Shown here: one piece after another, positions 44,924-55,214 of the stretch
Layout of the letters: every line of letters starts with the position of its first letter
Numbering within the stretch: the first letter of the stretch is position 1
Source: Symsagittifera roscoffensis
Lineage: Eukaryota; Xenacoelomorpha; Acoela; Convolutidae
Assembly: GCF_963678635.1 (NCBI RefSeq)
Contig: NC_087063.1
Location: 69,711,617 to 69,775,616, forward strand
Direction: 5' to 3'
DNA: 64,000 nucleotides
Position numbers and translations under genes: made by a program
Notes under the pieces: model-generated
What the model saw: only the letters and a program-made list of their open reading frames with translations
Told to the model about the DNA's origin: nothing
Database searches by the model: none

Positions 44924-45208
44924 TCATTCCCATTGAGCTTCTTCTGCATCCGAGCTTCTGGACACGTTGTTTGTGCCTATCAGAATCATTGTGTCCACGA
45001 TTCTTCCCGGGTTCATCAACTCCACCATCCGATACAACTGGCTACTGTGGCGCCTACGCATACCATCACTGTAGTGATCCACGAGATTCTCAAGTTCTGG
45101 TAAAACTCTCACCACACTATGGCCCAAGATCAAATGCGACGTTCCGAGAGGTGGTTGCTGCATGTTCATTGCTAGGCTCCACGTCGATTGGTTGAAACAT
45201 GCTTGCAT
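44924..45208 (-). pseudogene. SGNH hydrolase N-terminal half, element 2, duplicate copy 2
   Basis: Same 94 codons as 43,611-43,895. Cut off from block V by the duplication, so this copy could not form a complete enzyme. Confidence 0.7.
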
Positions 45209-45214
45209 ATCAAT

Positions 45215-45616
45215 CTACGGTTTTCCTGTGAAGCTGTTTTTGATTTGATTGTTTTTCTGTATGTTAAATACACGCGGCACTTTCTTCAAAGGCATCTCCC
45301 TAATCTTCCTGTGGGAAGTTTTTGAGGTTTTTGCTGATTTCGTTACGGCGGCAGCTCCTGTTTTCTTCATCACTTCTGAGGAGAGCTCTACTCTGCCGGT
45401 ATCATCGATTGTTCCATAGGGTGCAGTCACCCCGGAACATGGCACACTACTGTTGGCCATGAGTCGGCCAGCAGCTTCCACTAGCTGATGCATGGTTCGT
45501 TCCATGACTGTATCACCCAGGGTGTCACTTGCGTCCGGGATCGTCACACTACCGGGTGCTGCCGGGATTTGCACTTCTGTTGTTTGACTTAGTTCGCGAG
45601 GCGTCAGAAGCTCCAT
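45215..45616 (-). pseudogene. mid ORF, duplicate copy 2
   Basis: Identical protein to 43,902-44,303. Confidence 0.4.
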
Positions 45617-45655
45617 CGAGGACTACCCACGAGGAACATTCCCTACGGCTAATGA

Positions 45656-46048
45656 TCATTCCCTTGCGGTCGCTAATCCTAGTCGTTCCGATCGCTCCTT
45701 ATATTCCTGCCTCAAGCGTTCTATCTCCTCTCTCTGCTTCTGGTTGCAATCTTTAAACAATCTCTCCCACATATCTCTATCTTCTTCAGTTCTGAGCAAG
45801 GTTTTTCTCACCCCTTCCAGTTCGTTCTTCGTCTCGTTCAGATCTTTGATTGTTTCTTTCGATTGGACTTCTACTTCTACTCTCGTCAGTTTTGGTGGCA
45901 CGGCTGCTCTCAGTTGTGAGCTGGACGATTTTGTCTTGCTTCTCATTTCTTGATGCATTTTCCGCAAACCAGGCAATGGTTTGGTCGGAAGAGTCATTTT
46001 ACCTGGTTGGTAGGTCCTTGAACTTCCCAATCCATGCTCATTCACCAA
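45656..46048 (-). pseudogene. coiled-coil ORF b, element 2
   Basis: 130 codons, long charged coiled coil (LNETKNELEGVRKTLLRTEE, IERLRQEYKERSERL). Same position as the LERDQ-repeat ORF of element 1, with little sequence identity; position and coiled-coil nature are conserved. Confidence 0.6.
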
Positions 46049-46057
46049 CTCACTTCC

Positions 46058-46366
46058 TCAGAGTGCTCCATTCATCCACCTCATTACTCTCATGTTTAGG
46101 TGGTCTAGTACTCCTTGTTGTCTATAAGAGGCTATCAAAAAATCTTCCGTGGGGCGGTCCTCACAATTTTTATGCCCCAAGATATTCGTTAAGGTGTCCA
46201 GCAACATGACTACCTCTGGGTCCTCCAGAGCGAAGTGTAGATCCATCAGCCGTCGATAGATCACATCTATCGCCGGTCCTACATAGGCTTCTGCCAGATC
46301 CATTAATTCATTCATGTCAAAGCTATCCATTTCGTATGTTTCGGTTTTGGTTAACATTATGCGCAA
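46058..46366 (-). pseudogene. accessory ORF a, element 2
   Basis: 102 codons from ATG, open. MDSFDMNELMDLAEAY, VIYRRLMDLHFALEDPE, LIASYRQQGVLDHLNMRVMR. Corresponds to 23,986-24,408; both start with a short helical segment after the pol-accessory gap. Confidence 0.55.
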
Positions 46367-46689
46367 TTGAATTTTTATGAATAATTAAACGATCAATCAC
46401 GATCCAGAAAAAAATAGTCACGGCTATCACATCTGACAACATTAATCCAATTTCGTATTAAAATTTGTTTGAAAACAGCCCGATAAGAAGACTTTGATCT
46501 TAGGATTTATAAAAAAAATCATTTTTTTTTCCGAAATCTTCGAATTTTTGTCCAAGAGTGGACAGTCCACACTTTGGACCTATTTCTAAAACTATTGTTT
46601 GAGCTTTCGTGGTCACTAACCCTTCCAAACCCGAGATCCTAATAACATAACAACATAATACAAAGCACACAACACCTCCTACACTCGAC
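46367..46689 (-). promoter_or_regulatory. non-coding gap between pol and accessory ORFs, element 2
   Basis: About 320 bp with no open frame, at the same place as the 484-bp gap of element 1. Contains a T-rich block similar to the 37-bp spacer at 44,710-44,746. Possible splice acceptor or internal promoter region (inference). Confidence 0.4.
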
Positions 46690-47083
46690 CTACTTCACCC
46701 TATACTCAAACAATTTTTCTTGTGATAAACACACTTCTATGTTGGTATCAGAAAAGATCACATGTATCAGCGCATACAGCTGCCGAGGATTCAAACGTCC
46801 TCGGTTTGGGTTGTACACCTCCCTCTTCACTAGGAAGTCTCTCAGTCTCGTCAGCGACAGAACCAAACTTTCAGGGTCCACATGCTGCTTTTCCGTGGCC
46901 CTCGTCACCAAGAAGCATAAGTACTTTCCTGGTATTTGCGAAGCCACCGGAGGCAAAGCTGCTACACCTATTCCTGGTCTTTGCTTCTACAAAAAAACTA
47001 TGTTTTTGTATTCTCTCTTAAAGTCTGCTGATAGCGCAGTTCAAAAATTCAGGTGCGCAGTTCGGCCCGTACTTAGTCTGTAA
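46690..47083 (-). pseudogene. pol: macro domain at the end of pol, element 2
   Basis: Open for 88 codons: PGKYLCFLVTRATEK, LTRLRDFLVKREV, YNPNRGRLNPRQLYALIHVI, FSDTNIEVCL. It aligns closely with element 1's macro domain end, including the altered loop Y-D/N-P-N-R-G. The N-terminal part (FKREYKNIVFL, GVAALPP) is readable up to about 47,080 with stops and shifts. Two diverged families sharing this argues it is a stable part of pol. Confidence 0.72.
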
Positions 47084-48603
47084 AAACATCCCTCCTGATG
47101 CAATGAACCGTCGCCTCCACTTCTTTCAGAGTTTCTTCGTTCCTTTTGGTAGTATAACGTTCTGAAACGCCCGCACGTAGTCTCCTACTGAGTAAGCGTT
47201 TGCACCAGCTGTCTTCTTGTCAAACCTTTTTCTCTGCCTCGCCTGGGCTTGCTGCGTATTGCGTCTGCATACTACGTTCAGCTCTTGCTGACGCCTGATC
47301 ACGTCACTTACCTAAACTTGTGACGTTGTTATCTTTCTTTCATACTCTGGATAAAAGAAAGTCAAAGGCAAAGACTTTTCGTGTTCAGTCAACATTATGT
47401 GTGGACTAATTACTGTGATCTAATTTCAATGTTGCGTACTGTTGTAGGCTCCCATCACTTTTGGAAGATATCTATCCCAGTCAGTCGTGTATTTGGAACA
47501 ATACACCCTCAACATCGACACCATAGTCTAATTTTGTCTTTTCACCAAGCCATTCGTCTGTGGATGATAAGTCGTAGAATGAGCCTGAGCTACTTGAGAA
47601 CGTCTCATAAGCTCCTTTGTAAGTTCTCCTACAAAAACTGTTCCATTGTCCGTTTGAATTGTCTTTGGAAACCCATGTCTTGCAATCCACAAATTGATCA
47701 GATTACCGCCTGTCTCTTCGGCTGAGGCATTTATGCAGGGCTTGGCTTCTGCATACTTTGTGAAGTGATCGATCATCGCCAGGACCTGCCTGATTAAAGC
47801 CACTGACTGTCATGCATATCTACTGGTGATCGATCTTTGCCACCTCATTGCGCTCGGATGACTCTATCGACTGTAATTGAAAATGTAGTTTTCTGGTATC
47901 TTTCACCACTGTTGGCATGATAGACATACTGTTACCCACTTTTCGCACGCCTCCTTCTCTTTCCAGACCATTCAAAGCTTTTCAAGATCCTCTGATATAT
48001 CTTATCGATTCCCTGGTGGCCCATCTGATCATGTGACCTGAATAGAAGTTCAGTTTGATAGAGTTGCAGAAACAGTCTCGCGTTGTATTGTGAATACAAT
48101 ATTGTCTCAAGATTCGATAAATCTCATCTTCCAGATCTCCTTTGTCTGTTGACCCATTTTCTATCCACATTTTCAAGTTACTTGTCATGCCGTCATTTCT
48201 CTGCACTCTTAATAAATTCGAGAGTCTGTATCTTGCCTTCAAGTATGTCTTCATGTACCTCAAGTGACTGTTTAGCTCATTGGGCTGATGCTTGTCATCT
48301 TCCATCTTAAAGTACCAAATCTTTGCCAATGGCTCTGTCTCTTGTTTGAACGGTTTTAGGTCAGTCGTGACTGCTTCCTTCTGTGGTAAAAGGCTCATCG
48401 AACGTTTTGATACCGCTATCACTACCAGGTCATCTGCTGCGTTATCAAAAAATTTTCCAATCGGGACCAGGTAGCGATCACTATCGGGGTCTTGATATAT
48501 TTCCCTGTCCAATTCCATTGTTCGAGTCTTCACCAGTATTGTGTGGATCACCAACTCACCACACATTGAGTAGGTGTCAATTTCTGATTTCCTCGAGGTG
48601 TTA
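47084..48603 (-). pseudogene. pol: integrase, element 2
   Basis: Linker and N-terminal part 47,982-48,623 (RYMKTYLKARYRLSNLLRVQ). HHCC remnant CLSCQQ near 47,900. Core 47,528-47,803: IDHFTKYAEA, TIQTDNGTVFVGELTKELM, NGLVKRQN. The catalytic Glu is replaced by Lys, so the DDE triad is broken. GPY/F region further on is decayed. Confidence 0.82.
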
Positions 48604-48804
48604 TCAATAGATGAGTCTGTCATGGAACATGTTTCCCGGGTAGATTCTTGTGTGGGTAGATTCTTGTGTGGGAATGCCTAGCACTGGCGCTTCGCACAGT
48701 TCCCGCATTATTTTCTCGAAAGCTTCCTGAGCTTTTTTTCCCGTTCGAACTTCTTCCCTTTGTTGCACATTAGTTGCAGCATTGGGTACACCTTGTCTGC
48801 GCAT
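48604..48804 (-). pseudogene. pol: RT-RNase H junction remnant, element 2
   Basis: Reads AFEKIMRELCEAPVLGIP, the connection just before RNase H, and then jumps straight to the integrase linker. Compared with element 1 roughly 1 kb, including the whole RNase H catalytic domain, is deleted. Confidence 0.75.
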
Positions 48805-48839
48805 CCTTTACTGCGTAACTAGCGGTAATAATTGGCAAA

Positions 48840-49823
48840 TCTCAGGATGCTCATGAGCTGCGTGTCCGTTCTGGGAGCCTTCTATGTTAACACGGCCTCC
48901 ACCGCGTCTGGATCCGGCCTCACGCCATGCCTGCCTACCATTCTTCCCAGGTACTTGATTGAGTCCCTAAAGATCTCATATTTTGATGGTTTGCGTTTCA
49001 TGCCGGCTCTCTTCATGCAGTCGAAGACCTCATCGAGTCTGTCGAGTTGATCTGCCAAGGTGGGTGTAGCTATGACCATGTCGTCCAAATAGCCATCACG
49101 AGGTTCCCGTTCTTTTTCATCACCCGGGTCAAAGCTTGAGCCATCAGTCTTTGAAAGGTAGCCGTGGCATTGCTCAAAATAATGGGCATCCCCTTCCACT
49201 GGTACATGTCCAATTCACATGCAAATCCAGTCTTCTCTCTGTCCTTTTTTCGCAGAGGAACATGCCAGTGGGCAGATCCCAGATCTAGGGTAGTGAAAAA
49301 TTTGGCATTGCCAAGTTTTGAGAGGCTCTCGTCTATGCGTGATATTGCGTAGGCTTCCTTCATGGTCATTGCGTTCAGGTAGCGAAAGTTGCAACAGAGT
49401 ATTAGCTGTCCCCCTTTCTTTTTAGCCATGACAACCCCACAGGCCCACGGTGACTCTCAGGGTTCTATCATATCGTACTATCATATCGTACGCACGCTTC
49501 CAGTTTATGACGTGTCGTGCGCCTTGCGTCGTCCCAGTGGGGAACGGCGCCTTCTTCCAGTTCGATTTTGTGCTCGACGAAGTTACAGCAATCAATATCC
49601 TCCTTGAAAAAGCGTCCGCGTTCCGATTTAAAACTGCCCTTAGCGACTCAAACTCTCCATCGCCTTTCTTAATTCTTAAGTTTTCTATCTCTGGCAAAAC
49701 TGGTTTGTCAGACTTTAACTCATATGACGAGGGGCGTTCCGAAAAATTCGAGCAGCTCATTGAAAATATTTTTTTGAAAGATTTCAATTCATGAATCCTT
49801 TTTAAATTCAATTTTTTTTGCAT
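48840..49823 (-). pseudogene. pol: reverse transcriptase, element 2
   Basis: FRYLNAMTMKEAYAISRIDE, FFTTLDLGSAHWHVPL and GFACELDMYQWKGMP in 49,070-49,429, then YLDDMVIATPTLADQLDRL (motif C, YLDD) in another frame within 48,882-49,199. N-terminal part at 49,422-49,823. Frameshifts near 49,430 and 49,090. Confidence 0.88.
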
Positions 49824-51351
49824 GAGTTGGACAGCCTTTAACTTGATGTTTCTTCAAGTTTGGTGTTTCTTCATAGTCCGGCCTAATTGGCAAAGTGTAG
49901 CCAAGTTTTCTTCCACGCTGTGTTGAAACCGTTGAGTCCAGTGTATTCAATAATACACTCACACACAGCCCTTTTTGTGTGACGGAAAAGCTACGGCCTA
50001 AAACCACTGAACTTTGACTGTTTGGGTTGGTTACCAAGCAAATCTGCTTACTATCACACAACGAGTTTAATTTTCTCACCCTAAAAATTGTTACCACTGC
50101 CTGCCCGGGCTGTAGTTTTGTCTTTTGTCCAAAAAATTGGTACCTATTTCTCATCAGTTAGTGTTCTGTTTACTGGTCGCTTAATATACTTCCTGTTGGG
50201 GTTTCTAATCCTTATCAGACCATTTTTAAGGTCGATCATCTCGTTGAAACTTCAGACGAAGTCGCGTCCTAAAATAAACTGATCCGAATTGTCCAAGTTC
50301 TCCACCACAAGGAAACTCATCTAGAGGCTCTGTCCTCTCATGTGGAGAACTGTTATTGGAGTTATACCAGCTACGTAGGTCGCTCCGCGGTTGGCGGCTG
50401 CCAATCCTAAATTCGTCGGTTTTAGGTCCTCCCTAATGAAGCTCATTCTTTCTCGTGTCTTTATCGGCCTTACATGGACTACTGCTCCTGTATCTAGAAA
50501 TCCTGTTACTCCAATCTTTTTTGCATCGCTGTCTCGCAGATGTGCAATCACATCCGCTCCGTAAAAATGTGTACCGCATCTTGTTCCATCATGGCGTCAT
50601 GACCAATTCTACGGACCTTGAGTTCTTCCTAACCCAAACATATCTGTCCTATTTGGTCACTGTTTATTGTGACCTAGGTTTTGGTATAATTACTAATCCC
50701 GTCCAACTTGATAATTCAATTAATTAAATTCACTTGATAAGGTCCGTAGACTTCCACTTAGCGTCCATGAATTTTCTTGATTCGAGTGCCATCCGTTGTT
50801 AACAAATCTCGCACACCTCTCGATTCAGTGCGTGGCTCTGCTTGTCTTAGATAATCCGCATTTATTTGCAAATGGATCATGGCGAATTCCAAAGTTTCAC
50901 TTAGGTTCCTGTTACCTGATGTCTCGCCACTAAGATTACTGACTGTATCTTGCTTCCTTGTGGCACCATCCCGAATGTTTTTCCGGAGATCACATTCACT
51001 TTCATGCTCAAACTACTCGGTGCCTTCGTCTTCAAAGGCGTTGAGCTGCTCTTGAGCTCTCTCGTTTTCGAGTTCGAGCTCGACTTTCTGTTCTATCTCT
51101 CTTGTCGCCAATTCCTCTTGGACTTTTTTTAGGGCATCTCTCGCCGCTGCTTTATAGTCAATTTTAAAGTCGTTAGCTGCTGCTCCAGGTTCTGGCTTAC
51201 TCATTTCTTCTATCATGGCTTGCATTTTCTTCGTAGCCAGCTCTTGCGGTTTCTGTTTCCTCCGGGCTTCCGCCTCGCTCATCAAGCGTGCCATGCTTGC
51301 TTTGACACCTGATAAAGCTTCTTCATAACTTGGGATCTTTATGTCTGCCAC
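49824..51351 (-). pseudogene. pol: pol linker and aspartic protease, element 2
   Basis: Helical linker (51,013-51,351; YEEALSGVKASMARLMSEAE, DALKKVQEELATREIEQ) resembling element 1's. Protease FLDTGAVVHVRPI within 50,321-50,551, then SFLVVENLDNSDQFILGRDF in another frame, and RGRKLGYTLPI near 49,880. Several breaks. Confidence 0.8.
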
Positions 51352-51369
51352 AACATCCCAAATTTGCGG

Positions 51370-52760
51370 TCAATCTGATAAAAAATGATCCTCCAAGTTG
51401 CAAAAGAAGCCCCTGGGACCGAATTTTTTAATTACTCCTCTCATGAAGTCTTCATGACCGATTTCAAACGCATCTTCATCTTCGATACTAAAACCGATTG
51501 CCATCATGCCTTGCTTGTAGGTTAGGCATGCTGATACATGATGGTCTGTCGAACTGCAGTTAGCACAAGAGCGCCTCTTGTCCGTGTCGTCCCTAGGTTT
51601 GTACGAGTTGTTACCCTGGTCAGCAGGTCCATTGTTAACATTGCCATATATGTAATAACCTGATCTCATGGTACGCTTCAGCAACAGATAATCCTTGGAT
51701 ATTAGTCGCAGTTCCTCCAGTGTAGACTCATTGTTTGATTGTGGTTTTTAATGCATTGCTAACATTACCCTAAGTTCATCGTTCTTCACACCATTTATCA
51801 ACTTTGAGGCTACAGCCAAGTTCATCCTGCTGTTTGACTCGTCCGGTTGACTCCGCCTTCTAAGCATTTCTAAGTCATCCAAGAACTTGTCTATGGTTTA
51901 TTCTTCACGTTGCCTTCGTTTCTCGAAGCGCATCATCGCTTGCTGTCCTTGCACCTCTGAGCCAAAACTATTCAAAAGGATTTCTAAGATTTTCTCGGCT
52001 GTGTCCCGCTGGTATTGCTTTTTGGCCATACCCAATTCAAGGCTGCTCCTTCTGGCTGCTGGTGAGCGCACTGCATTCTTGTTTTTCCGTCAAGTCTTCT
52101 TCCTCAAAGTGCAGCTTCATGACATCTATCCAGGTATCTATACAGCCGTCAGATTTATTCTTATAGCATCTTGGTTTCTTAAATAACCTTCTGGACTTCT
52201 AGCTGCGTTCACTGGTCCTAGATAACCTCGGGAGGAAAGTTTCCAAGGACCTGTTCAGAGGTTCAAACGCTGTGGTCTTTGCTGTTGCATCACCGTGAAT
52301 GACCTCATGATTGTAATTACCTCTGATTGAGGCTCTGGAATTTCCCTTCTGTCCGAGGTCGCTGGGTTGACATCTTCCTTGACAATCAGCTTGTGGAACC
52401 ACTTCTTCCAGTTGAATTTGCGTCTTACATAGGTCGTTCGTTCGAGGTCGATCTGCTGCATGTAGGAACTTCCTCTGCTGTTCGTTGGACCCCTCGGCCT
52501 AGAGTTTCCGGTGGCATTGCTGGACGAGTTACCCCTTCCCTCTCGTGGATCAATAGGTCCTTCCTCTGTAAGGATGTTCGTTGAAGTTCACTCTCGGCTC
52601 CCTGTTAGACTCTCCCGAGTTTGGCCTTCTATTCCTAGTTCCGCTACAGTTTCTAGAGACCATCCAGCCGGTCCATAAAAGCCTGAGTCCGTCTCTCCAC
52701 CCTCGCGTCTATGGAGGACGCTCTGTACTATATACATAAGAAGCACTATACTGTCGATGA
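51370..52760 (-). pseudogene. gag: gag, element 2
   Basis: Capsid-like block LFKKPRCYKNKSDGCIDTW followed by VMKLHFEEEDLTEKQ at about 52,085-52,195 on the minus strand. Knuckle 1 is intact (CANCSSTDHHVSAC, in 51,370-51,684). Knuckle 2 reads GFFC-NLED-H-FLSD then TGA: the first cysteine is Gly and the last is a stop. The N-terminal part to about 52,760 is readable only in fragments (RVNFNE). Confidence 0.75.
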
Positions 52761-54269
52761 CCAAAACAAGGAATGGATCGACGATCGGTCTAAACCTGAC
52801 CCGTTTTATAGGTTCTTAACCCTTTCTTATTGTCGAGCACAGCATAAAAATGCGGCGTTATTTACCGTTACTACGGTGGGTGTATAAGGGCTTCCAAATT
52901 TTTTTTACAAAAGGTGAAGGGTCTACCTTCAGAAATGGGTATTTTTTGCTAAAAACATCCTTAAAAATTTTCAAGTTACTTTTTACAAGAAACAATTACC
53001 TCATTGGTATGCCCACTTAGTTCCTGTTCTAACGGTACCAAGATGAATTTAATCGGTCTAGTTGTTTCAAAGTTATGAGGAAAAATGTCTTTTATTTAGG
53101 TTCAGCCTAGTTTTTTTGCAATCCTAGTCTTGTGAACTGAAATTTTTTATCCGAGCTCAGAAGGCCTTTGCTTTACATTTCTCGTTCAATGCAAAAAACG
53201 CGATCGGTATCACTCCAGATGGAAAATTTTTCCAGAAACAATTGCTATTTGAACCCCTCCGGATTGATGAATCCACTAAATCAAACACGTTAAAATCAAT
53301 TCCACTGGGGCCAGGAAGGTTGTTGGGCAATCGGGTTTTCAAACCCGTGGTCTCACTAGTGTGTGTTTGTCGAACAACACTTTTTATCGCCCTTATTCAA
53401 TAGTTTCGAAAAATTTTTAAATTTTTGTGGGTTTCGTTTTTTCAAATATTACGAAAAATCCGATTTCGGCAACCAATTAGTTCAAACCCCGACCGAACTA
53501 AATTTAACTTGGTTCCACTATTTGAAATAGTGCAGTTACGATGTATCTCACTAATTTGATGCTTTTTTCCGTTTCAAAAATTGCGGATTTGTGGGGGGAT
53601 CAAAATATCACTATTTTGACCCTGAAAACCGGTCTGCTTGCAATCTGTGTTACTAAAAAACGGTATAGAATTATTAATACAAGCAGTATAAATAGCAATA
53701 CTAAGAATTGTAACCCCTCCGGGTCTGTTCAACATCCGAATTAAGGAGTTTAACACCGAAATTTGCAAATCTGTGGAGGGTCACTACAGTGCAGTCACCG
53801 TCGAGCCCCCCACAGATTGATATTTTAAACTTTGTACCAAAAGGGATACAAAACTAGTTATGGATACCCCACTGTCGATTGTTGATGTCCTTCCTGCTGC
53901 TCCTTGCACCGCTTGCCGGATCAGTCTTCCACTCTAGTCCCGAGACCCTTCCGGATTGAGTGCATATTAGCATTTTTGTGCTTAAATGCTCAAATAACCT
54001 TGCAGAACCGGCACCATAAATGGGCCTCAGTTTTGTTCTTATTGATCCTAATTGGAAAAAATGCCTGTAAAAACAATATATCCAAAAACAACAAACGGGA
54101 GGGTCGAATTACATCTCATCTAGGGTGATGATTTCTACTGATTTTGTATATTTTTACTGTTTTTTTTGGTTGTTTTTTGTGTTTTTTGTTTTTCTTGGGT
54201 GCTATACTATTTTTTTGTGCTATACTATTTGTTGCTAAACTACACCCAGCAGCGCCATAAAAACATACA
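52761..54269 (-). other. element 2 leader
   Basis: About 1.5 kb, no gene. Just inside the LTR, at about 54,247-54,259 on the minus strand, TGGCGCTGCTGGG would suit a tRNA primer-binding site (the TGG complements a tRNA CCA end), some 10 nt from the LTR end. Which tRNA is unknown. Confidence 0.4.
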
Positions 54270-55214
54270 TGTAGCATTTACCCGGAAGTACATACCGACG
54301 GAAAATAAAGCTAGGTTGTGAAACGACTGGCTAGCGTCTAAACACAGCTTCACATGCTTTTATTCGTCTCTACCAAAGCCAGTTCTATGTGTGGTACCAA
54401 ACCATCGGGCCGACAAAGTCGTTACTATTTAAGGCTATCGGACAGATCGCGCAAATTACCTTAGTTACACGCAAAAATAGTGAGCTCATAGCTTGGTCTC
54501 AGTATCCCCAGACCACGAGGTCACTCCTAAAAACAAGGCGACTACTTATTTATTATAATACTATTGTTTTTGTTCAGTAGATAAAAATTATCATGTCCAT
54601 CAGAAATGGACCAAATTTTTCCCTCAAGTCCTAGCTTCTCATATTTTGAAATGAATTTTGAATTGAATAGGTGTTAATTAAATTCAATTCAGGACATACG
54701 AGGAAGCTAAAAGTTGTTAAAAGCTCAGTTTCAGTCTCTTTCCAAGACCTTTGCGGATTCTTGAATCCGGACAAAGAGCGGTCTTGTTGTCGCTCGGGAA
54801 GGGTCGTAAAATCCTCCCGATACCCCTGCAAATTTTTGGTAAGGGTTTCGTAACGATTGTCGCTGCACAATTGTTGCAATTCGGAATATTCTTCCGTAAG
54901 TGTCGCAAAGTATGACTCTGTCGTTTGCAGTAATTTGTTGTACGTCTTGCTTGTCTTAGCGAAAATCGTTGTTTTGATTTTCGCGCTTTTGCGCTTTTCT
55001 AGTATTTGCGAAAACTAAAAATGTTACGTGTCATGCACGCCCATATCGAAATTTTAAATTTTTTTTGTCACTGCACGTTCAACTCTCCCAATTCGTTAAA
55101 TTGAACGATTAACACTGTTAAATCGTCGCAACTGCCAATTTTCCCACTCCGCTGCTATCAATAAAATTCCGGAGTCGTCATGCATTTTGACCGCCCTTGT
55201 GGTTGAATGTCATA
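54270..55214 (-). repeat. 5' LTR of element 2
   Basis: Minus strand from TATGACATT (55,214) to AATGCTACA (54,270); homologous to 34,040-35,352 except for one internal duplicate. Shared blocks include CGTCTCTACCAAAGCCAG, AGTATCCCCAGACCACGAGG and TTAAATTCAATTCAGGACAT. Terminal TG has decayed to TA. Confidence 0.6.

Larger units (their letters stand above)
44747..46022 (-). repeat. 1.28-kb tandem duplication, copy 2
   Basis: Partner of 43,434-44,709; this is the copy contiguous with ORF a and the macro domain. Confidence 0.93.
34040..55214 (-). mobile_element. element 2: giant decayed Ty3/Gypsy retrotransposon, minus strand
   Basis: About 21 kb between LTR-like repeats. Minus-strand order: LTR, leader, gag, protease, RT, RNase H remnant, integrase, macro domain, gap, then the same series of accessory ORFs as element 1 down to ORF h, a 1-kb 3' region and the 3' LTR. 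Protein similarity to element 1 is low in the accessory part, so these are two families and not two recent copies. It carries a 1.3-kb tandem duplication (43.4-46.0 kb) and an insertion of element-1-like DNA (37.6-38.3 kb). Confidence 0.78.
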
